From NCBI GenBank assembly GCA_963693085.1, contig OY856409.1, positions 657,802,591 to 657,866,590 of the forward strand: a stretch of 64,000 nucleotides of DNA. Direction: 5' to 3'. Source of the stretch: Alisma plantago-aquatica. Lineage: Eukaryota > Streptophyta > Magnoliopsida > Alismatales > Alismataceae. A program made the translations under genes and the position numbers. Of this stretch, positions 38,105 through 48,739 are shown piece by piece (position 1 is the stretch's first letter; the number at the start of each line of letters is the position of its first letter). The notes below the pieces were generated by a model. The model saw only the letters and a program-made list of their open reading frames with translations. It had not been told where the DNA came from and made no database searches.

Positions 38105-38890
38105 AGCAAACGGTCTTCAACTTTGATGACCAAATGGTCTCAAGATCGTTTGAGGTTAAACGGTCTCAAGACCATTTGGGGTCAATTGTTGATGTGGATG
38201 AATGAAGATCCAATGGTTCAAATTGATCTAATTACAATGGTTTCAAGAATGGATGATCCATTTATTACAAACCCTAATCGGATTGATTGGTTGAAACCCT
38301 AAATTGATTGAGTTGATTTCTATGTTGAATGGCCCAAATAGTCTCAAGACCGTTTGAGGGCAAACAGTCTCAAGACCGTTTGAGGCCAAATGGTCTCAAG
38401 ACCATTTGGAGGTCATGGGCAGTGATAGATGGATGGAGATCCAAGGGTTGTAATTTGATGTACTCACAATGGTCCAATTGATGAATGATTCAATGAAGCA
38501 AACCCTAATAGATTAGTTGAAGGAAACCCTAGATGATCCTTTCGGTTTCAAGGTGGTTTGGACCAAACGGCCTTGAGACCATTTAGGATCAAACGGTCTT
38601 CAAACCGTTCGAGACCAAACTGTCTCAAAACCGTTTGATGTTCAATCGGTTTCAATGATGGGTTGTTCATTTGGTTTCTATGTTAATGTGATCAAACGGT
38701 TTCAAGGGTTGAGTGCCATAACGGTTTCAAAACTGTTTCAAGGGCAAACGGTCTCAACCCTAGATGCCCAAATGGTTTCAAAACCATTTGGAGGGAAAAC
38801 GGTCTGAAAACCGTTTGAAGGTCAAGGAGTTCAAAACCGTTTGAAGGTTCAAAAGTATCAAAACCGTTTGGAGACCTAATAGTCTCAAAG
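38105..38890. repeat. Palindrome array (CAAACGGTCT / AGACCGTTTG) in 5' LTR of B
   Basis: The repeated unit is two inverted 10-bp arms, CAAACGGTCT and AGACCGTTTG, separated by 2 nt. It is followed by GAGG or GAGGGC and reiterated many times with decay. Units are clustered at 38,105-38,180, 38,330-38,415 and 38,550-38,890. The same array occurs in the 3' LTR. The core AACGG resembles the M-phase (MSA) element core bound by plant MYB3R factors; this link is speculative. Confidence 0.9.
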
Positions 38891-39214
38891 CGATGAAAGA
38901 TCAATTAACCCTATGATTGTTAATGATGATAATTACAATGGTTGTACCTTTAAGGTACTTAAGTGATTAGTACCTTTTGAGTGGTTAACCTTTGATGCTT
39001 ATGGAAGCAATATCTCAACACACTATGCTAACCCTAAATGTATGTACTTGAATGAAGGGTTGACCTAATCTAATCAAGCTTGAAGTATTCAACATCCTAG
39101 AGAGGAAGAGAGAGAAAGGAATTCATACATGTATAATAATCATGTAGTGGTTAAGCCTCAACACTCACAACATGAATACAATATGTAATTAGGGTATGAT
39201 CCTTGATACAGAGA

Positions 39215-39720
39215 TCATGAAACCCTAATCGAGAAGGTTGATGAGCCCTAACCCTAATTTAGGGCAATACTAGGTGTAACCCTAATCTAGGGTATTGGTG
39301 TAACCCTAATCTAGGGTGATGATATGAGGAATCCCAATTCAGGGTAATATAATGAAAAACCCTAATTTAAGAGGATGCTTCATGAAACCCTAAATTTTGG
39401 GTAAAGTTACATGAAACCCTAATTTGGGGGAAAGTTATAAGGAACCTTAATTCAAGATAATGATGCCATGTGAAACCCTAATCTAGGGTGATGCCATGTG
39501 AAGCCCTAATGCAGTGATGTAATGTGAAGCCCTAATGCAGTGATGTGATGTGAAACTCTAATCCAGGGTGATGCTATGTAATGCTATATGAAACCCTAAC
39601 CCTAATATAGGGTGAAGGTATGTGAAACACTAATTTTGTGTTATAGTGCATGAAACCCTAATCTTGGGCAATATGATGATAAACCATAACCCTAATTTTG
39701 GGTAATGGGATGAGTATCCC
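39215..39720. repeat. Telo-box-rich repeat array in 5' LTR of B
   Basis: Units of roughly 20-30 bp contain (G)AAACCCTAA followed by TCTAGGGTGATG-type sequence. They make both telo-box motifs (AAACCCTAA) and small CCCTA/TAGGG inverted repeats. More than ten degenerate units are present. It is not a telomere tract, because the units are long and diverged. Confidence 0.85.
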
Positions 39721-41070
39721 TAATTGACATGAATTGGAAATCCCTAACTCTAAAGAGGGAATAGTGATGTTACCCTTACATTGCATAGTGCTAATATGTA
39801 ATTGATATAACTGTTATCACGTGTACTAATCATGCATGTATCATGAGATGATGAGCATAGCCAGGTAGGAGCTATGATGTGTTATTTATTTAAAATGTTT
39901 TATGGGCCTTGTGAGCCATTATATGCTTTGTTGCCTAGTAAGAGGTAACAAGAGATTAAATGGGATTTAAGAGCCATGTGAGATTCTTGTGTAGCAAGTA
40001 TCATGTTTACCTTGGTCAGATGACTTGAAGGAATTAGTTACCTGATAAGTGGTAACAAATGTTCTTTGATGAACTGAGGGTTTGAATACCCATATTTCAT
40101 AACCATGATGATGAAATGTTAAGTGATGAGAATGCCCATGATGAGATAAGGGATTGAGATCCCAATGTTTTATAAAGTTTTGAAAAGTACTTGATAGAAA
40201 TATTACACATTCTTTGTAGCCTTTGTCATAATAATTGATGTTTGGAAACTTGTCTGATGCTAAAAGAATATGTAATATACTTAATTAATCAAGTGAAATC
40301 TTATCATGTAGAGCCCTGACCATAGATCCATCATCATCAGTAGTTGGTGATGGAGAAATAGGTTTTCTTATGGGAATTCTTGGAATGCATATTTTTGAAT
40401 ATGTGGGGGTAATGGGCGAATATATCCTTACGCCTCACAGGATTGACTGCGGGCCATATCCTATGCACAGGAATGGTTATGGACAATATCCCAATAATTG
40501 TATGGCTATGGGCCATAACTCCACAATACCAGGCATTGGCTAAGGGCCATATCCTAAAGAGAGTATATGCTACATGCTATAACTCTATAGCGAAGTTACC
40601 GGTGTAGCCTGGAAAGCTATTTAGCAGAGACACAAGATGTCCTGCATAAGATCTCATACTGACCAAGATAAGGGAGGTTATGGAAATATGGCTCTTCCTT
40701 AACCTATGTATGGTACCAATTTCGATTTCACAATGGTCGGTTGGAGTATGAGCGGTATACCTCATCTCCTCAAGGCTTAAGTATGATTGTAAAAATGTAA
40801 TCAGTCGTGTAGCATATTTGCTTAAGGTTGAAAAACGAGAATCATTGGTTGATGTTACATTGCTTAGCATATCCTAGATGGATAAATGTTATGCATGTTC
40901 TTCAATTCCTTATTGGATAAGTGACATGATGCTTTATCAAGTTTTAACTGAAATGCTTTGAGTAAGAATATTGCTCTAATCTGTTTAGACATTGATTTAT
41001 CTACTATTGAATATTTATGATTCCTCTGCTCAGTTTTAATCTATTAAGCTGCAATAATAATGTTTCTGGC

Positions 41071-41087
41071 GGAGAGTTATATCTCTC
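41071..41087 (+). promoter_or_regulatory. Conserved LTR hairpin in B
   Basis: GGAGAGTTATATCTCTC followed by GTTGGGACAATTT; same module as in E, A and D. Confidence 0.6.
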
Positions 41088-41261
41088 GTTGGGACAATTT
41101 CAATTGTCACATCCCCGTGGGATCCAACTTTTTAGGTAGACGTGGAAAAAGAGGCAGAAACCCTATAGCAGGAGAAGAGCAGCAACAACAACAGCAACAT
41201 GGACAGCAGTGATATTCCAGGTGGAGGCACTGGTTGTCATATTTTGTATAGAGAGTCATAT

Positions 41262-41770
41262 CACTACTACAGAAGTGGCCTTTGGCGTCGGTCGTTTAAC
41301 CCCATTTGGCGTCGGTTTTCGACCGACGCCTATGTGGGCGCCGCTAAAGGTCGAACACTTCGGCGTCGGTTGTTTAACCGACGCCTATTTAAACTATCGG
41401 CGTCGGTCGTTTAGTCGATAACCGACGCTAAAGGGGTTCACGCCACATAAAATGGCGTCAGCTAGGGCACTTTCTGCGTCAGTTATTTACTAACGGACCG
41501 ACGCCTATACTACTTATAGCGTCGGTCTTTTAGTAGATAACCGACGCATAAAGTGTCCTAAATGACGCCATTTTTTGTGGCGCGAACACGTTTGGCGTCG
41601 GTTATATACCAAAAGACCGACGCCTCTAATTTAAATAGGCGTCGGTTTGATACGTATATCCGACGCCATTTCGAGGACTGCTTTGGCCACATAAGGCGTC
41701 GGTTATCTATAAATAACCAACGTTGTAGATCTTTGCTGACGGTTTTTATAAATAACCGACGCCTATTTTT
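41262..41770. repeat. Left subterminal repeats of CACTA-2
   Basis: About ten inverted pairs of GGCGTCGGT...ACCGACGCC, each pair separated by roughly 6-20 nt (for example GGCGTCGGTT, GTTT, AACCGACGCC). In En/Spm elements such repeats bind TnpA; that role here is inferred. Confidence 0.9.
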
Positions 41771-42017
41771 TTTTCATATCAGTTTGCAGGCCTGCTGTGG
41801 CTGGTCAGCAGGATGAGAACCTGCAGTTCAGTAACTGAACTGCAGGTTTACGACATCCATTGATATCAGCCTACAAACAGGCCGCAAACCTGCAAAAGTC
41901 ATAAGCAAAATTTCACACAAGTACATACATTCAGACATCAATTCAATTCTCACATTCACACATATCGAAACATTCAAATACATGTATTAACATTCAGAAA
42001 TATTCAGTTACAAAGTA

Positions 42018-45000
42018 TCATTCATTATCGCTATCAACATCCCAATTATATCTTACAGTTGCCACTGCTTGTATGGCTTTTGCCCATTCTTCTCTTACTT
42101 CATTTAATGCTTCCATCGTATATGGAGCATGTATATTTTTTAAGCGTTTACCTGTAGTGTTGTCAGTTTTAAACACCTGCAAAGAGAATGATGTATATAT
42201 ATAAGTAATAATATAAAAATAAGATAAGATTGATATATTGCATACTAACTAATGAGAGTATATATAATACCTCATGTATGGTATCGATGTCCAATGTGGC
42301 ATATTTGATAATCATCTGCATAAATCACATCACATAGTATGCGCATGCCCAGCCATTGTCTTGTGTAGCACACTATAAATTGAAACATACAAAATAATAC
42401 AACTAAGCACAATTCACATCAATAATATATATATTCGAGTCGGGAACTTACTTGTACGTTCTGCCAATTTATTGGCTGGTTCTTTTTCCTTGGGACCGTT
42501 CCTCCAGCCTTTTTGAATGCATCTAAACCCCTACATGTTAATATAACACAATAAATTGCATAAGTAAATAGTAATGTAATAAAAGATGTTAACGGATATA
42601 AAAATGAAATATTTCTCACCAGAATAATGGCATTCTCATTACGTGTCCAATTTTAGTGTTTAATGTACTCCCCACAGGATCTAGATAATAAACAGTGAAT
42701 GTCCCGGGGACAATAACTAGTAACTCCCAATGTCTACCGCTAGAAGTAAGAAGTTAACAATTAATAACTCAAAATGCAAAATAAAAATGGAATTTTCTTA
42801 AGTCCAAATTATAAATAAAGTAAACTTACTTGACATTGAATGGAGCTATTATTAACGTCTTCTTTTGCTGACCAAAAATTGTAAAAGCATCTATACAATA
42901 TTGTTGAACATTATCAGGGTCTTTAGCTACCAAACTAATCAATGATGGAATCAAAAATCCCACATGATCAAATGCAAATTGTTTGCAATGATCTTCGACT
43001 AGGTAGCTGCAAAACATATAGGCGTATGCATTAATATATAAGAAACCAGATCACCGGATCTTACACAAGGTATATGGATGTATAAACAAGATCTCACCTT
43101 ATCCATGTCTCTATCATTGATGTATTCAGCCAATCATACATAAACAGCTCAATAATATCTTGTATAAATAAAGAGCTATCGTATGATTGACCTACATAAT
43201 CTGCATCTAAAGAAATAATTATAGGGCAATGTACATTATGTGCCCGTAGCCAACATGCCATTCCCCTACAAGCAGGACCTAACGGGTATGTTAGGTCAGT
43301 TGGAACCCAATCGGGTAATGCGGGAAGTGGAAGTGGAGGCCTAGGTGCTCCTGGTGTCTTCTTTTTAACATGTACATATAATTTCAGATCAGTTGACATC
43401 ATATATACACATTAACAGTCTAAATCAATGTAAATTTATCTTACAATTTCAGTCGTGTAGACGACATCTACTTTGGGCCACAATATCACCCCGCCTTCTG
43501 CCTCACCAAGTGTATCAATATCTGGGTGGGCATATGGCAACGCAACTTCCCTCCAATCGGGTAACACACGTAATGGGCCCACACGAAAATAGCCATGTGG
43601 CATTGGAGTCCCGTGAAACCTTTCCCCAGGAAGGGACGGGTAAGCTTGCGCCTCTGCAACAACGTAGTCTTGCATTCTTAAGCGGCATGGCTTCAATGCC
43701 TACAAATTTACGTAAAGAATATTATACATATATACATATCATCTTGAAAACATAACAACTTGAAAAGACTAACTACAATGCCATAAACAATACTTACAGC
43801 AGACGTGCTAGGCGATGGGTCTCCAGGATTACTCGCAGTCTGTGCATCAGGAGAAGAGTGGGTCGCCATAGGCGTATTGGAAGCCTGAGATGCCTGCCAC
43901 CGCAGCAATTCTTCCTTGACCTTCTCAGCAACTACATCGTTGATCTTCTTAGCAACTAAATCCTCAACTCTCTTATTCTCCTATACATGGATAAAAGAAA
44001 CATTAGCTTCTTATTAATGAATTTCCTTTTGCAGTAACATTCTAAAAAAAGAATAGGTTACCTCTTCTTGAGAAAGTCCCGCTCTGGGTTTGTGCTGGGA
44101 TGGCCCAAAGAATGCTTTGATGCCAACACCAGCGCCGGCACCTCTAACACGTCCAGGATGCTCTGGGTTACCCAGAGCAACTGTCAATTCATCCCTTGTG
44201 CCCTGAGGGATGAACGTGCCTTGTTTCCTCTGCTCGTGCAGCTCCCGCTAATCACCATAAACAGAAATTGGTAAGTTAACACCACAAATAATCAATATTC
44301 AAACGATTTCTCTAAGAGTTGTATTTTACCATTTTTGCAGCCGCCTCAGCAGTTACAGGCTTCTTTATTTCACCCTTCTTGTTTTGCCTGCCAGCTATCC
44401 AGATATCATGGCGAGGCATGGGTGTGGCAGACTCCTGAGTAGGAGCAGACTCCTGAGTAGCCGCAGACTCCGCCTGTAGTCTTTGGCGAACGCTTGCATA
44501 GCCTTTTGGACCCATAGTGTGGTCATGCACATTCAGTGCACGCCTTGCTTTTTGTGCGTCACTGAGGGCCTAGTTAGTATGCACATTAATGATTTGGTTA
44601 GTAGCACTAAATGCTAATCTTGAATAGGTGAATACAATGTATATTAATTAAATAAGGAGTGACGCCTAATACCTTGAATTCTTCAGATTTTCTTGAAGCA
44701 ACAAAATTGTCCCAATCTTCTTTGTCCAAGAAGTTCCATTGTTCAAGGGTTGACTTCTTCTTCTTATCACCCTCTTTTATGTATTCTCTGTTCACATTTG
44801 TCCTATAATTCCTAAGCATCTTTCCAGCGCGTTGCATCACATTTTTACAATGCAACTTCTCATCCAATGCAAACAGATTCTGTAAAATAGAAATGTTATT
44901 AACTAGTATCCAACATAGAATTGCAAATAATAGAATTTGTAATCTACAAAATAGAATTGCAAATAATAATAACTCACGCATAAATCCTTCCATATCAAGT

Positions 45001-45470
45001 CTTTTTTCCCTTGAGGAACTTTATGCCAATTGTCATACTTAACACCACAATGGCTCCGAGTGGTACACCCAAGATAGTTCAAAAAATTATTGCGGTTCAC
45101 TCCAATTGGATTTCCTCCATTATCAAACTCCACCACCAATTTGGATCCACTACCACTTAGCGCTAATAACTTCTTCAACAGAGTGATGCCCCTTTTCTTG
45201 TTAAGTGTCTGGTGTTGCGCATCAAGTTGCTCCAGTGCTTCAGTGGGTACAGGTGCATCAACCTAAAATTTGACAAAAATAAAACACACTAACTTAGCCC
45301 AATATAGAAATATAGGATATATGACATAACTAGAAGATAATGAATTTTATAGAAATACAGGATATGTTTTTAGAACTTACATTAGTATCCTCGCCATGCT
45401 CGTCATGGACAGCATGCTCATCATGGACTTCATGCTCATCATGGACATCATGCTCATCATGGTCAGCCAT
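42018..45470 (-). CDS. TnpA-like / Ulp1-protease-like fusion gene of CACTA-2, about 13 exons, one in-frame stop
   Basis: The start is the ATG at 45,468-45,470 (MADHDEHDVHDEHEV). Approximate exons: 45,381-45,470; 44,978-45,262; 44,673-44,879; 44,330-44,569; 44,063-44,250; 43,798-43,981; 43,443-43,700; 43,096-43,365; 42,830-43,010; 42,620-42,739; 42,450-42,531; 42,270-42,373; 42,018-42,179. Frames join across GT-AG introns; the acceptor of exon 8 is least certain. The N-terminus has an acidic repeat and a Ptta/En/Spm domain (LVVEFDNGGNPIGVNRNNFL, VPQGKKDLIWKDL). The C-terminus is a Ulp1/C48 cysteine-protease fold: His in GRHWELLVIVPG (42,730-42,732), Asp in YYLDPVG (42,679-42,681), Gln and Cys in ATQDNGWACAYYVM (42,361-42,363; 42,343-42,345). 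TGA at 42,325-42,327 truncates roughly 75 residues of about 785. Such proteases cut SUMO-like modifiers; its role in the transposon is unknown. Confidence 0.85.
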
Positions 45471-45528
45471 CTGAAAATGTCATTAAAAAGGCAAACATTT
45501 AGCATTTCTATTAACTAGAAAAAGGCAA

Positions 45529-45873
45529 ACATGTGATGTCATTCTTATATATAATAAATGTGTACCACCTATCCCATCCTTGAACACCTAATCTCACTAG
45601 TAAGTGTATAATGTGTATTGGGTTTTCGAGAAAATTTCGGCAACATTTCCCCGCTGTTCTCTAAGTACATATGTACTTAGAGAACAAACGGGGAAATGCT
45701 ACCAAAATTTTCTCGAAAACCCAATACACATTATACACTTACATCCTAAGTGAGATTAGGTGTTCAAGAACAGTCCCAAACCGGGGACTATCCAAGATTT
45801 ACTCCTAATGAGTCAATCTTGGACGGGTTTCTAGGCCAATAAATACATGTGTTGTCATTCTTATATATAATAA
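45529..45873. repeat. Long hairpin of CACTA-2 flanked by 29-bp direct repeats
   Basis: The hairpin centre is at 45,670/45,671 (CTAAGTACAT then ATGTACTTAG). Arms of about 95-100 bp are near-perfect (left 45,577-45,670, right 45,671-45,772). The 287-bp segment 45,558-45,844 is bounded by a direct repeat of 29 bp with one mismatch (45,529-45,557 and 45,845-45,873, starting ACATGTG). The segment is homologous to 3,945-4,240 of CACTA-1. It lies about 90 bp upstream of the gene start. Transcribed, it would form a stable hairpin RNA. Confidence 0.9.
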
Positions 45874-47319
45874 TTGTCTATAAACTACAGGCAACATGGT
45901 TAATCCTAATCAACAGAGCATTATTAAATAATAAATCAAGAAATCAATAGTTTCAAACAAAAGGTCTAGGAATCTTTACTAGACATTATATGTATCCCTA
46001 ATCATCATATTTAACATACTACATTATTATGAACATCCAGATCGGATTAAGATCATACTATGTTATAACCATTGGTTTAATAACCCTATTTCCGCATGTA
46101 CATGTTTATCAACTTTAAAACCCTATAATTCATGAAATCATTCTAATTCAATTTAATATGTTGGGATCACATAATTATATAATGACATCAGAATATATAG
46201 AAGAATCAAGCAGAGCAGAGCAGAATATAAAGAATGTTGGGATCACAGAATATATATATGTTGCAAAAAAAAAAAAGCAGAGCAGCTAGCAGCAGCGGGA
46301 AGACCAACCTTGTCGGGAAGAAGGTAGAGGCTCTGGTGGCTCTGGCTGGAGAAGTAGCTAGCAGCGACGGCGTTGGAGGAGCACCAGGCAGTGCCTAATC
46401 GTGTACCAAACATGAAACATGCATAGAGTACATCACATTAAAATATAAGATGTATAACTAGAGCTTTCAGAAAATCAAGCAATTCACTCATTTGAGCTAA
46501 TTTTAAAATCATTCTATTTAAGGACTCAAAACCTATAATGTTATAGTTAGTAACACTGAAACCTAATTCATCCTGGTGTTTTTTATATATAAGTTCATAC
46601 CCCTTTTCATTTTGATTTAAATTTTCGTAATTAGATTAATAAACCATCAAACCATTTGATTTTAAATATTTATCTTGACTTGGATTGGGTATGGTAACCA
46701 ATATACTTAAAAATGTTGTACTCAGGGTTTGATCCTAAAAATATATTGCAATAAGACATGTATGCTCGTGGGGAATGATTATTGCACAATGGGTTTGATT
46801 AAATCTAGAATAAAATCTTATATAATTGTTTGCTATAAAATCACACATAATGCACCACAAGGGTATCTTCATAGATGACCCACAATCTCGTGATATATTT
46901 CAATAAACTCAGGGTCACTCCGTATATGAATATCAATGGATTAGCATGACACTAACCCTGGTAATGAGGCATGACAAAGATGGGTAAAGTGTGGGATAGG
47001 AGATTTGAATCACTTGTGGAATTATTTTTGCCTCACCTTGCCAATATAAGGAGAGAATGAGCTCTCAATTTAATCTAGATTCGGCCTACAAATTTAGAAC
47101 ATTCACTAGGAAAATCCCGGTCATTTGCAATCCAAAAGTCCATCATAAGGCTCAAACAACAATGTATGCAATGGTAACTATAAACTGAATATAAATACAT
47201 TATGAAGACCTAAAGGGAACCCATATACGTATATATGCTTGTGATTTATTACTTGTTCTAAGAATTTTTGAGAATAAAGCCCAAGGAGTTGTCTTTGATG
47301 TAGACAAATGTTACTTCCC
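45874..47319. other. Non-coding interior of CACTA-2
   Basis: AT-rich sequence with an A12 run at about 46,266-46,277 and a short GC-rich patch at 46,280-46,400. No frame with a recognisable domain and no trace of TNP2. This is where TNP2 or its leader would be expected in an autonomous relative. Confidence 0.65.
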
Positions 47320-47769
47320 CTAGTTGGCCTGAGCAGCGGCATGGAGGAAGGAAGGAAGGAGGAAGAAAGTAGTACCTTGAGGGAATAGGAAGAATGCCTG
47401 GCCTAGAGAGCAGCGGCGTGGCCTGAGCAGAGACCTACCCCAAAGAAGCCACTGGCGGCGAGGAGAGGAGAGCAACTGTGCACGGCGAGGAGAGCAGCAG
47501 TGCGCGGCGGCGAGCAGGCGGCGGCGGTGCAGGCGAGCAGGCAGTGGCGAGCAGGCGACTGAGCAGGAGACTTCAGAGCGCAGCAGCAGGAGCAGGAGCG
47601 GCGGCGAGCAGGCGGTGGCGGTGGCGGAGACGCAGAGCTGGTGTCCAACAGCGGCAGGAACGGCGGCGAGCAGGAGTGGTGGTGGAGAAGGGGGCGCCGG
47701 AGAAGGGGAGCTGAAGAAGAAATCGCCGGAGAAGGGGAGCTGAAGAAGAAATAGGGAAATCGCTCGCAA
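47320..47769. other. GC-rich, GCAGCGGCG-repeat leader of CACTA-2
   Basis: Reiterated GCAGGCGGCGG/GAGCAGG-type triplets. Long frames stay open on both strands only because of composition (Leu/Ser/Ala or Arg/Gly runs). It lies just inside the right subterminal repeats, the position of the promoter and 5' leader in En/Spm elements. Confidence 0.6.
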
Positions 47770-47819
47770 TGAAACAGAAGAAAGGGGAAGAGTCGGGCGA
47801 TCGAGGGTTATGAAGTTCC

Positions 47820-48267
47820 CAAATAGCGTCGGTTGTTTAAAACAACCGACGCCTAAACATCTTTAGCGTCAGTTGTTTGAAAAAACCGACGTCCAATTGG
47901 ACGATATTTTCATGAAATTGTTTGGCGGGAACCACCTTCAGCGTCGGTTATCCTTGAATAACTGACGCTGAAGGTGACACTTTTCGCGCAACTTTTCATC
48001 GCACATAGGCGTCGGTTTCTACCTAAATAACCGACGCTGCTAATGACACTATTTTTTTTCATCGAAATTTGGATTTCGCGGGTGACTTAAAGCGTCGGTT
48101 TGTTATAAACAACCGACGATGAAGACAAAGAGGTACCCGTGTCTGGCTGGTCTTCGAATATAGACGTCGGTTTTTGTAAACAACCGACGCCTAACATAGA
48201 AGGCGTCAGTTTTCCTTAATAACCGACGCCCAGAAAAGTGTCACTGAATGCTATTTCTGTAGTAGTG
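47820..48267. repeat. Right subterminal repeats and TIR of CACTA-2
   Basis: About seven inverted pairs of GCGTCGGTT...AACCGACGC, ending in the inverted 13-bp terminus at 48,255-48,267. Composition and motif match the left array. Confidence 0.9.
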
Positions 48268-48611
48268 TATGTGTCGTCTCTATACTCTCAGGTGCTCAGA
48301 GTTAGTAGTTAGTACTTTTAATGAATCGATATGAGATTTTGGCTTGATGCCTCGAGGTTCTTATGCTGCCTGTGTATAGTTTTAACAGAGCAGTTGATGC
48401 TTGTAATCCTCGAGAAGGGATGATACAGGATATGTACTTATGAACCAGCATGTAAATAAAATACATTGTTTCTTGATAAAAGAGTTTTCCTATGTTTGGA
48501 TCTCTTTGTAAATGGTTTTAATTTTTTAGTGATTTTCAGTAATCCGTTGTTAATGATCGCTTCCGCATTTATCATTATCCGATGTTTGGTGTTAGGTTGT
48601 CTCAATTTAGT

Positions 48612-48623
48612 TGGTATCAGAGC
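48612..48623 (+). other. Primer-binding site of element B
   Basis: TGGTATCAGAGC, a full match to the tRNA-Met complement, 8 nt after the LTR end. Confidence 0.8.
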
Positions 48624-48739
48624 TTAAGGTTCATTGAGTCTACAGAGACATAGGACTAAGGTGTTGAGTATGTCTTAGTGTCCTTCAGTATATCTTATAG
48701 TAACTTATGCTCCTGCAGAAGATAGAATAAAGCTTAAAG

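Larger units (their letters stand above)
41262..48267 (-). mobile_element. CACTA-2: complete 7,006-bp CACTA element lacking TNP2
   Basis: Perfect 13-bp terminal inverted repeats CACTACTACAGAA (41,262-41,274 and, inverted, 48,255-48,267) are flanked by a 3-bp duplication TAT (41,259-41,261 and 48,268-48,270). Both ends carry arrays of GGCGTCGGT inverted pairs. One minus-strand gene of about 13 exons lies at 42,018-45,470. A long hairpin is at 45,558-45,844 and a GC-rich leader at 47.3-47.8 kb. No TNP2-type transposase is present, so movement would need TNP2 in trans. CpG-rich ends and near-intact coding suggest it is much younger than CACTA-1. Confidence 0.95.
36713..48603 (+). repeat. 5' LTR of element B, split by CACTA-2
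   Basis: About 4,882 bp once CACTA-2 and its 3-bp duplication are removed. Regions in order: U3-like AT-rich part; TATA-like TCTATAC near 37,600 followed by the TTTCACCCACATGAAAG hairpin; palindrome array (38.1-38.9 kb); telo-box-rich array (39.2-39.7 kb); conserved modules at about 40,285 and 41,071; the CACTA-2 insertion; and the terminal GTTGTCTCA. It lacks about 650 bp (around 39,770) that are present in the 3' LTR and in element A. Confidence 0.85.

Noticed and set aside
39215..39720. Interstitial telomere tract
   Set aside because: Units are 20-30 bp and diverged, not uniform 7-bp telomere repeats; they lie within both LTRs of one element.
47320..47769. 149-codon protein on the minus strand and a matching plus-strand Arg/Gly-rich frame
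   Set aside because: Composition effect of a GC-rich triplet-like repeat; no domain, and it lies in the leader region of CACTA-2.
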